A DNA stretch of 64,000 nt from positions 744,001-808,000 of the forward strand of contig NZ_JAAUVN010000002.1 of assembly GCF_012030425.1 (NCBI RefSeq). The letters are read 5' to 3'. The position numbers and the translations under genes are program-made. This document shows positions 56,794 to 64,000 of this stretch, piece by piece. The notes beneath the pieces are model-generated. The model was not told the DNA's origin, did no database searches, and worked only from the letters and a program-made list of their open reading frames with translations. The first letter of the stretch is position 1, and the number at the start of each line of letters is the position of its first letter. Origin of the DNA: Sphingobacterium sp. B16(2022). GTDB lineage: Bacteria; Bacteroidota; Bacteroidia; Sphingobacteriales; Sphingobacteriaceae.

Positions 56794-57588
56794 TCATTTT
56801 ACATAAAATTTTAAAAACTTAATTCTTTCACTGACCTTTTCAATCCAATACCTAGACATAAGTTCATGTCCAAATACAGTCGGGTGAATACCATCCCAGA
56901 TCCAATAATTTACGGGCATCTTTTTGATGGCTTGATCAAAAATCAATTTGTAGTCCAGTAAAATAGCATCAAATTCATTAGCTAGCTTTTTAATAACTTG
57001 ACATTGTTGAGATACCCCTTTCTCATACAAGTCCCAGTTATTTTTAATATTACTAATAGGATAAACAAACGGAAGACCTAAAACAAGAAGAACTTCGGGA
57101 TTACTTCTACGGGCTTTCTGAAGTAGAAATCTATACTCTTGTTCAAAATCTGCTAAAATAGATTCTCCTTTCAAAGTATTTACGGAGAAAATCACATCGT
57201 TAATACCAACTAATATACTTAATACATCTGGTTTAAGAGCTATTGTATCCTCTTCCCATCTTTTCAAAAGATCGGAAACTTTATTACCACTTATTCCTCT
57301 GTTATAAAATTCAAATCCTTGATCAGGAAAATCGGCGCCAATTCTACTCGATACGGAATAGGCATAACCATGTCCCATAATATGATTAGGATCAAGACTA
57401 CGTCCCCTGTTTCCATCTGTAATAGAATCCCCCTGAAATAAAAAAACTAAATTCTTAACTTTAGCCCTTAAGTTATCGTCAAGCCGGACATTAGCAGGAA
57501 ATAAAGTAGACGGATAGCAAATTGTTCCTGTTATTAATGCGAGACTATTGTTAATAAAAGTTCTTCTGGATGTAAAAATTTTGTTCAT
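56794..57588 (-). CDS. Exported SGNH/GDSL hydrolase
   Basis: Esterase-type enzyme of 264 residues. Numbered from the ATG at 57588, block I is GDSITDG with catalytic Ser55, block III is GINDV, and block V is DGIHPT with Asp232 and His235. The start MNKIFTSRRTFINNS carries twin arginines typical of a Tat signal. A TTG three codons upstream is possible but less likely. Many such enzymes remove acetyl groups from carbohydrates; a carbohydrate esterase role is inferred. Two LacI-like palindromes lie upstream, and the F5/8C remnant is directly downstream. No LacI gene is in the window. Single gene. Confidence 0.85.
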   Translation of the reverse strand: MNKIFTSRRTFINNSLALITGTICYPSTLFPANVRLDDNLRAKVKNLVFLFQGDSITDGNRGRSLDPNHIMGHGYAYSVSSRIGADFPDQGFEFYNRGISGNKVSDLLKRWEEDTIALKPDVLSILVGINDVIFSVNTLKGESILADFEQEYRFLLQKARRSNPEVLLVLGLPFVYPISNIKNNWDLYEKGVSQQCQVIKKLANEFDAILLDYKLIFDQAIKKMPVNYWIWDGIHPTVFGHELMSRYWIEKVSERIKFLKFYVK

Positions 57589-57641
57589 ACAATACAATTG
57601 TTAATTTCTATTTTTTTTCATTAAAATGATTCAGTAGTGTC

Positions 57642-57680
57642 CTAAACGTTTAGAAAGTAGCGTTGTTTTAATACAGCAAA
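57642..57680 (-). promoter_or_regulatory. Promoter of the SGNH hydrolase with LacI-type operator
   Basis: CTAAACGTTTAG (57642-57653) is a perfect 12-bp palindrome with the central CG typical of LacI-family operators. On the reverse strand CTTTG-type TTTG (57680-57677), 17 bases and TACTTTCT (57659-57652) form a promoter-like pair overlapping it. Confidence 0.55.
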
Positions 57681-57729
57681 GGTTCGATATTTAAATCGCA
57701 AAATTTTCACACACCTCCACTGTAAATTT

Positions 57730-57737
57730 AAACGTTT
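57730..57737. promoter_or_regulatory. Second AAACGTTT box
   Basis: The same AAACGTTT core, within the longer TTTAAACGTTTTTA, 86 bases upstream of the first. It may be a second LacI-type half-operator. It lies 19 bases after the stop of the broken mgtC. Confidence 0.35.
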
Positions 57738-57755
57738 TTAATCAGATTTTATCTC

Positions 57756-58189
57756 TTACAGACCGCGAATAATCAAAGATTTGGTTGCAATCATTCGTTC
57801 CACCCTGGTAACCATTAATAATACCCTAAAAGTAATTAATGTTAAGCATAGAGTAAGTGCGTGATAACCTATTCCTGCTGTCATTCCAATTGCTGCAGAA
57901 GTCCAGATTACAGCAGCAGTCGTCATACCACGAATAGAAATTTTGTCTTAAAAAACTACACCTGCCCCAATAAATCCAATACCTGTAATAATATTTGCCG
58001 AAATTCGGTCATCAGTACCTGCACTATGCTGTGAAATTATAGTGAAAATTGTCGAGCCCAGTGAAATTAGAATTATTGTTCTAAAGGCGGCAGACTCATT
58101 TTTGTATCCCGCTCAAAGCCAATGACTCCTCTACATATGATAGAAATAACTATTGCTATCATGTCTTTAATTTCTACTGTAAAATCCAT
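57756..58189 (-). pseudogene. Broken MgtC/SapB family membrane protein gene
   Basis: Reading the reverse strand from the ATG at 58189 gives MDFTVEIKDMIAIVISIICR and GVIGFER, the MgtC N-terminus. The frame is then lost near 58107-58111, where one G appears to be missing. In the other frame it continues with YKNESAAFRTIILISLGSTIF, QHSAGTDDRISANIITGIGF and IGAGVVF, then an in-frame TAA at 57948-57950 where family members have a lysine (FKDK). It resumes with ISIRGMTTAAVIWTSAAIGM and ends in IIRGL before a TAA at 57756. Repaired, it would be about 144 residues, the normal size of the short MgtC form with no cytoplasmic domain. Two independent lesions make a sequencing error less likely. Confidence 0.82.
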
Positions 58190-58709
58190 TAGTAAATCTT
58201 CTTATATTTATTGCTTCTTTTAACTGTTTTGGCTGATTTTGTTAAGGTTTCTTTCTCTACTACTAAGTTCATATTCTGCCGGAAAGTAGGGGAGATATTT
58301 TGTGGTAATGATTGCGGAGTATTTATACAGTTTAAGATGCAATCTTCATAGATAATTGTAATACTTCAGACCAACTGTTTTGGAAGTATTGGATTGCTTT
58401 CTCCTTATATTCTGGATTTTCTCTTACTGAAATTATTTTCATTTTATCTGCCATTATTATAAAAAGTTCATCTTATTTAAACTTCACAAATCCACGATGT
58501 ATTAGATCTACTTAATTTTTAGCATGGTAATCTCATTGCTCTCTACCTTAACCTTTTTATTCTTACTCATAATTCCCCGGTTTTTATAATTGTTCGTAAG
58601 TGCTACTTTTTGTTTTGGATTCAGCAACATACAATTAAAGAGGTTTTAAAAATTCAGGATGGTAGATTTTCTTGAAACTCTTCAGTAACCTCCATTATAT
58701 TAATGCTAT
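58190..58709. other. Decayed stretch between mgtC remnant and the orphan gene
   Basis: It contains a broken acetyltransferase remnant (58301-58454, listed separately). On the reverse strand near 58490-58571 a 20-codon frame, MSKNKKVKVESNEITMLKIK, resembles the start of KilA-N-type proteins and then stops. Nothing else is recognisable. Confidence 0.4.
58301..58454 (-). pseudogene. Truncated, frameshifted GNAT-type acetyltransferase remnant
   Basis: From the ATG at 58454 the reverse strand reads MADKMKIISVRENPEYKEKA and IQYFQNSWSEV, the usual start of a GNAT acetyltransferase group in Bacteroidota. The frame then shifts and continues as IIYEDCILNCINTPQSLPQ. Homologues go on with WYLL and the acetyl-CoA-binding fold, which is absent here. 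The remnant covers only about 50 of an expected 140-150 residues. Identification rests on recognised motifs and is moderate. Confidence 0.5.
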
Positions 58710-59258
58710 TTACTTTTTTCTTCTGTTATTTGCTTCTCTATTGTATTCTTTAATCTGTTCCAAATTATGTAAATATTCCTCTTCGCTATTAATTCTTACA
58801 TCTGGGAATCTAAGAGTACATAGAAAGCCTAAATCTTCTCCTAAGGTTAGTTCTAACTTTGTGATTTCCTCAATTTTAATATTTTCATCCTCTTGAAAAA
58901 TTAAATAGTCAATTCTACTTGATTTTAAGCATGAATTTTGAACAACTTCTTTTTTTGGAAGAATTTCGAATTGATGTCTATCTTTTAATATTTCACCCAT
59001 TTTTGTGAGTTTAGGTGAATAGTTAATACTTCTTATTTCATCAAAATATTCTTCTCCAAAAATTTCTGTTAGAAAGGATTCGTGTTGTTTTTTTAGCAAT
59101 ATTTTTAGCGTTAAGAATTCCTTACATGTAAAATTTGGATGTTTTTTATGTTTCATATCCGAAAGTTTAGGAACTTCGATATTAGTCCAAGCACTAATTT
59201 CAGATAATAAGTACTTTGAATTTTTAATAATATTTGAAAGGTTAGTTTTCCAGATCAT
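58710..59258 (-). CDS. Orphan hypothetical protein
   Basis: An intact 182-residue frame, lysine- and glutamate-rich, without signal peptide or membrane segment. The first 60 residues are helical (NIIKNSKYLLSEISAWTNIEVPKL, FTCKEFLTLKILLKKQHESF) and could hold a DNA-binding-like helix pair. The C-terminal part is acidic with KIEEITKLELTLGEDLGF and LEQIKEYNREANNRRKK. I recognise no family. It sits in a decayed region, and a perfect 19-bp-stem hairpin lies 22 bases upstream of the ATG at 59258. Its AT content is higher than that of neighbouring core genes, which suggests transfer. Confidence 0.55.
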   Translation of the reverse strand: MIWKTNLSNIIKNSKYLLSEISAWTNIEVPKLSDMKHKKHPNFTCKEFLTLKILLKKQHESFLTEIFGEEYFDEIRSINYSPKLTKMGEILKDRHQFEILPKKEVVQNSCLKSSRIDYLIFQEDENIKIEEITKLELTLGEDLGFLCTLRFPDVRINSEEEYLHNLEQIKEYNREANNRRKK

Positions 59259-59280
59259 ATTTTACACTTATTATTTTTTT

Positions 59281-59321
59281 AATTATACCAAAGATAAGTG
59301 TTACTTATCTTTGGTATAATT
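59281..59321. repeat. Perfect 19-bp-stem hairpin with 3-nt loop
   Basis: Bases 59281-59299 pair without mismatch with 59303-59321. No T tract follows on either strand in the right place for a terminator. It lies in the probable leader or promoter of the orphan gene that starts at 59258. Confidence 0.75.
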
Positions 59322-59368
59322 AATAGCGATAAAGTAGGGTGTAACCCTAACTTAGCGATGTTACTCAT

Positions 59369-59525
59369 GAACGAAAACGACCAAAATTCCACATGAGATA
59401 ATCGTGAGTTCGCCATTTCTATTAGATTTTTATATCTTAGTGATATAGTCTAATAGGGCGGACTTCATGTCAGTCTTTTGTGGAAAATAATCTTTGGATT
59501 ATTGGTGCTTGGTCGTGCCTCGTTC
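59369..59525. repeat. 157-nt nested imperfect hairpin
   Basis: Seven nested pairings in strict order: GAACGA/TCGTTC (59369/59520), CGACCAA/TTGGTCG (59378/59509), TTCC/GGAA (59387/59482), ACATGA/TCATGT (59391/59465), GTTCGCC/GGCGGAC with one G-T (59408/59457), CTATTAGA/TCTAATAG (59419/59449) and TATATC/GATATA (59431/59442). The loop is TTAGT. This could be a structured RNA or a small inverted-repeat element. Confidence 0.65.
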
Positions 59526-59530
59526 AAAAG

Positions 59531-59578
59531 CATTGAAGTTCGCCCTATTGGTTTTAGGCCAAATTGACTACTTCAATG
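59531..59578. repeat. Second hairpin sharing the AAGTTCGCCCTATT motif
   Basis: CATTGAAGT (59531-59539) pairs with ACTTCAATG (59570-59578), with an inner TTGG/CCAA. It contains AAGTTCGCCCTATTGG, a diverged copy of the right arm of the preceding hairpin (reverse complement AAGTCCGCCCTATTAG). Confidence 0.55.
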
Positions 59579-60220
59579 TTTGATTAGCTTCGTTCACATA
59601 AACTTTAAAATTATGATTAAACGAAAAGTAACCATTCACAGAACCACTCTAAACCTGATCAAGGATCAAGGTTATCGGTTTGCCCATTGCAATCTTATAA
59701 AGAACGTCATTTGCGCTCCCCAATAAGAGCCTACAATAAACATATAGTCCAATAGGAGAGAGTTAGCTCTAGCCAAATCCAAAGGCGCGTTTGCTGTAAA
59801 AAGTATGGCGTAATGGCCCGACCTTGATACTGAAAAAACGGAAATGGAAGAGGGTTGAAGCAAATAAGCTGTTATTCCCTAAAAGACATATGTTACCGAC
59901 TTTTATTCTATTGGTATACAATTGCTTGTTCCAACAAAAAGAGGATCGGAGGCCTACTTTTCATTTTGCACCTTAAAAGTACGACGTTTCTCTTAGTAAA
60001 GCAAATAATTGTCATTACAATTTTATCGTGATACACTAATATTTTAATAGTCGGTTTTTGTTCTTTATCTAAATTATGCAATAGCGATGACCAGTTATAA
60101 TCCTTGATGTAGACCAATAATTGCATTTTTTCTAAACTTATTTTTTAACTATTGAAGTTGAACAGGGAGTCTATTGTCTAATTTTTAGCTTCTTTTTAAA
60201 TCTCAATTTAACCTAAAAAA

Positions 60221-63200
60221 ATGCAAAAACTTTGCAACAGGGAGAGCTATGCGCTGTCCCCAGGGAAAAATACTGTCCTAAATCTTGAGTTATTTTTTGG
60301 TCTTCAATCAAAAACAAACCAAAAAATAAACACATTGAAAAGTTCTATACTAAAAAGTGAAAACGTTAAACATGATTACGCTTTACAAAAGCATGATCAA
60401 CCTACGGTTTCATATATAAAAATACATTGGAAGCTAGTGCTTTGCATCCTGCTTTCTCCAATGCTACATGCCTTTAATCTGCTCTTGTGCTTATTAAAGG
60501 CCATAAAAGTAATTGCGATACCCTGTATCATGATCATCGCAGTATTTCATAGTTTATGTTTATCAGCTCAGACACTCCGCAAGGACAGCGGGGTGAATGG
60601 GCAGGTAAAATCTGAGCTAACTGGTGTTGTTGTATCCTCCTCCGATGGTACACCACTGCAAGGAGTATCTGTGCGAATCGATGCCGAAAACTTACAGATT
60701 AAAACTTCCCAAGATGGAAGGTTTCAACTGACAGTCACTAATAAAAAAGGAAAGATTGGATTCTCCTCCATCGGTTTTAAAAGCCAAGAACTCAATTATA
60801 CCTCAGGAGTATCAATGACTGTGAAATTGATACCTGAAGATAACCAGCTTGATGAAGTAGAGGTAGTATCTACCGGATACCAGAAGATACCCAAAGAACG
60901 AGCAACGGGGAGTTTTGTGCAGATCGATAACGAGCTTTTAAATAGGAGAGTGAGTACGAATATACTGGATCGATTGGAAGGAGTAACGAGCGGTGTTAAC
61001 TTTAATCGCTCTTCTGGTGGAGCAGGAGGTTTATTACCACCCAATGAGCAGACTGGTCTATCTATACGCGGGCGATCAACTATAGATAATGATGTAAGTG
61101 CTGATCCTCTTATTATTCTAGATAATTTTCCTTTTGAAGGTAGTTTAGATCAAATCAATCCTAATGATATTGAAAGCATAACGGTATTACGTGATGCTGC
61201 AGCAGCTTCTATTTGGGGTGCACGTTCAGGGAATGGTGTCATTGTGATAACGACCAAAAAAGCTGCGTTTAGAGAACAAACAAAGATTGACTTTAATACT
61301 TCAACCACAATTGGAACAAAACCTAACTTGAAATATAGCCGAAATTTTATTCCCAGTGCCGAATTTATGACTGTTGAGCGTCAGCTTTTTGATAAAGGTT
61401 TTTATAGTGATTTGTTATCCAATAACACAACTTTTCCTTTAGTAAGCCCTTATGTTGAATTGTTGGATCAACACCGATCGGGTGATATAGATGAAAATAT
61501 ACTTAAGCTTGCAGAACAAAAGTTTGCTAAGATAGATAGTCGAAATGAGACTTCAGAAAACTTTTACCAAACTTCAGTGAAGAACCAATATGCGTTTGGA
61601 ATTCGCTCTGGAGGAGAAAAATTTAGCAATTATTTTTCTGTTGGCTACAATGATAATCGAGAAGTCGTTCAAAAGAGTGGTCTAAAAAGATGGACAATGA
61701 ATATCTCTCCGCAGTTTAAGTTATTACAAAATCTAACTTTTTCTCCATCGGTATCAGTGACCAATACCACAGAACGATATGGTTACAGCTACAGTTCACC
61801 CTATCCCTATATTTCATACACAGGTGAGGATGGTATTCCGCTCATGGTACCAAGTGGTTATAGAGATAGCTATCTACGAGAAATGGAAAGTAAAGGCTTT
61901 AAAGACTGGTCACTTCGCCCATTAGAAGAGAAAGAACTCAAGGATACCCATGCTAAGCGGTTGCATACAATTTTAAATGGTCAATTAATGTATGCTCCTT
62001 TGAATTGGTTGTCATTCGCCTCCCTCTTTCAATATGAACGTCAGCAGAGTGAGTATGAAGATTTGAAGAATAAGAATAGCTATTATGTCAGAAATTTAGT
62101 CAATCGCTATACGCAAGTGAATGGTACAAATTTTACTTACCCTATACCCGATGCGGATATACTTGATCATACTCGAGATAGGTTAGAAGCTTATAATTTT
62201 CGGATTAATAGCGCGATGAATAAAAGATGGTCAGACAAGCATCAATTAAATGCTTTATTGGGTGCTGAAATGAAATCGACAATTATTGCAGCTCACTCAG
62301 GACGGTATTATGGCTATGATCACGAGACTGGAACGATTTTAAGCAATCTAAACTTTAATCAATACTATCCAATTAATCCGAATGGATTAGGATCACAGCT
62401 GATTGATGATGGTGTTGGAAATATGAGTGAACTGACTCGCCGTTCTGTTTCTTATTTCTTTAATGGTGCTTACCAATTTCGAGAACGGTATACATTATCC
62501 GCCTCAGCTCGAAAAGATGGTGCTAATTTATATGGAGTAAAGACCAATGATAAATTTGTACCACTGTGGTCGGTCGGACTTTTATATTACATTTCAAAAG
62601 AAGATTTTTATAAATCAACGTTGTTGCCAACATTAAAGCTTCGGTTTACGTATGGTTATAATGGAAATTCCTATAATCAATCTGCTTACCTTATTGCAAG
62701 CTTTAATAGGAACACACTTAATGGTTTTCGACAAGCTACCATTCAAAATCCACCCAATCCATTGTTAAGGTGGGAGCAAGTCCGCAATATTAACTTATCA
62801 ATGCAGTTTGCTTCCAAAGGAAATCGTATTTCGGGTTCGATAGAGCTCTTCCAAAAGGATGGAATGGATCTTATACAGGAGATCTTGCTTCGACCTTCCT
62901 CAGGTTTTAATAGTTACAAAGGTAATTCTGCTTCAGTCCGTAATAGGGGGGTGGATCTACAATTAACTAGTATAAATACAAAAGATAAGTTTAATTGGAG
63001 TACCGTATATCTATTAAGTTTGATCAAGGATAAGGTTCTTTCTTTTAATGAAGAATATCCAACAAGGTATTTGGTATCTAATTCGTCCGCAGTTGACGGA
63101 CCTGCACGCTATGGTCTATACATTAAAGAGGGTAATTCGCTTTATGGCGTATATAGTTACCGGTCATCTGGACTGGATGAAAATGGAGATCCTATGGGCT

Positions 63201-63760
63201 ATTTAAATGGAGTTGAATCTAAAGATTATGCAGGTATTATTGCCGCCAGTAATACCATGGATAATGTTAACTATCATGGAAGTAGTAGGCCTACGTTGTT
63301 TGGTTCATTGCGCAATACTTTTTCATACCGAAAGTGGTCACTTTCAGCTAATATTCTTCTTAAGTCTGGTTTCTACATCAGAAAGAAAAGTAGTAGTACT
63401 AACTTAAACGAGGTACTTTCGATGCCAAATGCAGATTTTATGTTGGAATTTGATCCTCAGAACCCGAATAAAGAAACAACTATGCCTGCATTGGTCTATC
63501 CTGTTAATGCAAGCCGCAATACATTTTATCAAAATTCGGAAGCCTTAGTTTTATCAGGTGATCATATTCGTTTACAGGATATTTCCTTGTCGTACCAGAT
63601 GAAGTTTTCACGATTTACAGTAGATTTTTATTCTTACATAGACAACCTTGGAATCTTATGGCGTAAGAATAAAGTAGGTATAGATCCTGATGTTAACGAT
63701 TATTTCGGTTTATATCCAATCCCAACCAGTTACTCACTTGGTGCTCGTATCCAGTTCTAA
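60221..63760 (+). CDS. SusC/RagA family TonB-dependent transporter with long N-terminal extension
   Basis: Outer-membrane transporter of up to 1179 residues. The domain order is: a carboxypeptidase-regulatory-like domain at about 130-215 (LTGVVVSSSDGTPLQGVSVRI), a plug with LSIRGRSTIDND, VLRDAAAASIWGARSGNGVIV in the SusC signature, and the barrel ending SLGARIQF. The first 105 residues are unusual: a charged, lysine-rich stretch followed by hydrophobic segments to CIMIIAVFHSLCLSAQ, which looks like the real signal. Internal ATGs near residues 81 and 108 could be the start, but the frame is open from 60221 and its ATG is plausible. The SusD partner begins 16 bases downstream. Substrate unknown. 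Confidence 0.9.
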   Translation: MQKLCNRESYALSPGKNTVLNLELFFGLQSKTNQKINTLKSSILKSENVKHDYALQKHDQPTVSYIKIHWKLVLCILLSPMLHAFNLLLCLLKAIKVIAIPCIMIIAVFHSLCLSAQTLRKDSGVNGQVKSELTGVVVSSSDGTPLQGVSVRIDAENLQIKTSQDGRFQLTVTNKKGKIGFSSIGFKSQELNYTSGVSMTVKLIPEDNQLDEVEVVSTGYQKIPKERATGSFVQIDNELLNRRVSTNILDRLEGVTSGVNFNRSSGGAGGLLPPNEQTGLSIRGRSTIDNDVSADPLIILDNFPFEGSLDQINPNDIESITVLRDAAAASIWGARSGNGVIVITTKKAAFREQTKIDFNTSTTIGTKPNLKYSRNFIPSAEFMTVERQLFDKGFYSDLLSNNTTFPLVSPYVELLDQHRSGDIDENILKLAEQKFAKIDSRNETSENFYQTSVKNQYAFGIRSGGEKFSNYFSVGYNDNREVVQKSGLKRWTMNISPQFKLLQNLTFSPSVSVTNTTERYGYSYSSPYPYISYTGEDGIPLMVPSGYRDSYLREMESKGFKDWSLRPLEEKELKDTHAKRLHTILNGQLMYAPLNWLSFASLFQYERQQSEYEDLKNKNSYYVRNLVNRYTQVNGTNFTYPIPDADILDHTRDRLEAYNFRINSAMNKRWSDKHQLNALLGAEMKSTIIAAHSGRYYGYDHETGTILSNLNFNQYYPINPNGLGSQLIDDGVGNMSELTRRSVSYFFNGAYQFRERYTLSASARKDGANLYGVKTNDKFVPLWSVGLLYYISKEDFYKSTLLPTLKLRFTYGYNGNSYNQSAYLIASFNRNTLNGFRQATIQNPPNPLLRWEQVRNINLSMQFASKGNRISGSIELFQKDGMDLIQEILLRPSSGFNSYKGNSASVRNRGVDLQLTSINTKDKFNWSTVYLLSLIKDKVLSFNEEYPTRYLVSNSSAVDGPARYGLYIKEGNSLYGVYSYRSSGLDENGDPMGYLNGVESKDYAGIIAASNTMDNVNYHGSSRPTLFGSLRNTFSYRKWSLSANILLKSGFYIRKKSSSTNLNEVLSMPNADFMLEFDPQNPNKETTMPALVYPVNASRNTFYQNSEALVLSGDHIRLQDISLSYQMKFSRFTVDFYSYIDNLGILWRKNKVGIDPDVNDYFGLYPIPTSYSLGARIQF

Positions 63761-63776
63761 TTTAAAAATTCTGATT

Positions 63777-64000
63777 ATGAAATATCTCATTTATTTTTTC
63801 TGCTTGTTTTTCAGCTATTCTTGTAAAAAGATAGATAACTGGCTGGATGTAAAATCAAAAAATAGTGATGTCATACTAAAAAGTTTGGATGACTATCAAT
63901 CATTATTGGATAATACGACAGTGATGAATACTACGCCCGGTATGGGCATTATCTGCGCTGATAATATCCATCTCCTTGAAAATACTGTTTTAACAGTTGG
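63777..64000 (+). CDS. SusD/RagB-like lipoprotein, cut off by the window end
   Basis: An ATG at 63777 opens MKYLIYFFCLFFSYSCKK, a short lipoprotein signal ending SYSC. It goes on with IDNWLDVKSKNSDVILKSLD and DYQSLLDNTTVMNTTPGMG, typical of SusD-like proteins whose N-terminus names a D-rich first helix. At least 74 residues are visible, of an expected 450-600. It lies 16 bases after the SusC gene and forms a pair with it. Confidence 0.88.
   Translation, partial: MKYLIYFFCLFFSYSCKKIDNWLDVKSKNSDVILKSLDDYQSLLDNTTVMNTTPGMGIICADNIHLLENTVLTV

Larger units (their letters stand above)
59259..60220. other. Gene-poor structured region upstream of the second SusC gene
   Basis: About 960 bases. It holds the 41-bp hairpin (59281-59321), the nested hairpin (59369-59525), a second hairpin (59531-59578) and a diverged repeat copy (59741-59764). 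A 37-codon frame at 59613-59726 (MIKRKVTIHRTTLNLIKDQG) is open but unrecognised. The right end holds the SusC promoter region. Frames on the reverse strand at 59672-59863 and 59908-60126 were not accepted. Confidence 0.45.

Noticed and set aside
59672..60126. Two reverse-strand frames of 63 and 72 residues
   Set aside because: No recognised motifs and located within the structured, gene-poor region; chance frames are more likely.
59259..60220. Structured region as an integron attC array or CRISPR array
   Set aside because: There are no regularly spaced direct repeats with unique spacers and no cas genes, and the repeats lack the conserved attC core ends and an integrase.

Overview
The window looks like chromosomal DNA of a Bacteroidota bacterium, most likely a Sphingobacteriaceae member close to Sphingobacterium. 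The evidence is AT-rich DNA, SusC/SusD (RagA/RagB) pairs, many lipoprotein and Sec signals ending in SxAQ or SSC, glycoside hydrolases of the kind found in polysaccharide-utilization loci, and promoter elements matching the Bacteroidota -33 TTTG / -7 TAnnTTTG pattern. No rRNA, tRNA, CRISPR array, intact prophage or insertion sequence was found.

Layout. 1-10.3 kb: a cut-off reverse gene, catalase-peroxidase katG, a SufR-like regulator with a cysteine cluster, and a tripartite RND efflux operon (adaptor, pump, outer-membrane factor). 10.3-16.7 kb: purC, an NPCBM-domain glycosidase-like protein, a small outer-membrane barrel protein and an exported Gfo/Idh/MocA oxidoreductase. 17.3-23.2 kb: an AraC regulator followed by a SusC/SusD pair. 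23.4-25.8 kb: cytochrome bd oxidase cydAB on the reverse strand. 26.1-26.8 kb: a histidine-motif lipoprotein whose promoter is bracketed by two identical palindromes.

26.9-36.1 kb is a sugar-catabolic regulon: two paralogous (alpha/alpha)6-type glycosidase-like lipoproteins, a mannose-6-phosphate-isomerase-type protein with a kinase-like N-terminal extension, an MFS sugar porter, a GntR/UTRA repressor and a GH92 alpha-mannosidase. Three near-identical 12-bp operators (ATGTATATACAT or ATGTCTATACAT) sit at the three target promoters, so the set probably acts together on alpha-mannosides.

36.4-50.1 kb holds more glycan-degrading enzymes without a SusC/SusD pair: a GH2 enzyme, a type I phosphodiesterase, a GH110 alpha-1,3-galactosidase with its three catalytic aspartates at the family spacing, a GH29 alpha-L-fucosidase, a membrane-spanning helix-turn-helix sensor, and an unrecognised 836-residue secreted protein with an internal duplication. 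A tandemly duplicated lipoprotein pair related to lysozyme inhibitors lies among them. The enzyme set suggests host-type glycans carrying alpha-galactose, fucose and mannose.

50.4-55.9 kb: a lipocalin-like protein, two fatty-acid desaturases, a Spy-like lipoprotein, a heavy-metal-binding-domain lipoprotein and a cold-shock protein. 56.4-60.2 kb is a decaying accessory stretch: a stump of an F5/8C domain, an SGNH hydrolase behind LacI-type operators, a broken mgtC, a broken acetyltransferase, an orphan gene, a perfect 19-bp-stem hairpin and a 157-nt nested hairpin. 60.2-64.0 kb: a second SusC gene and the start of its SusD partner, cut by the window end.
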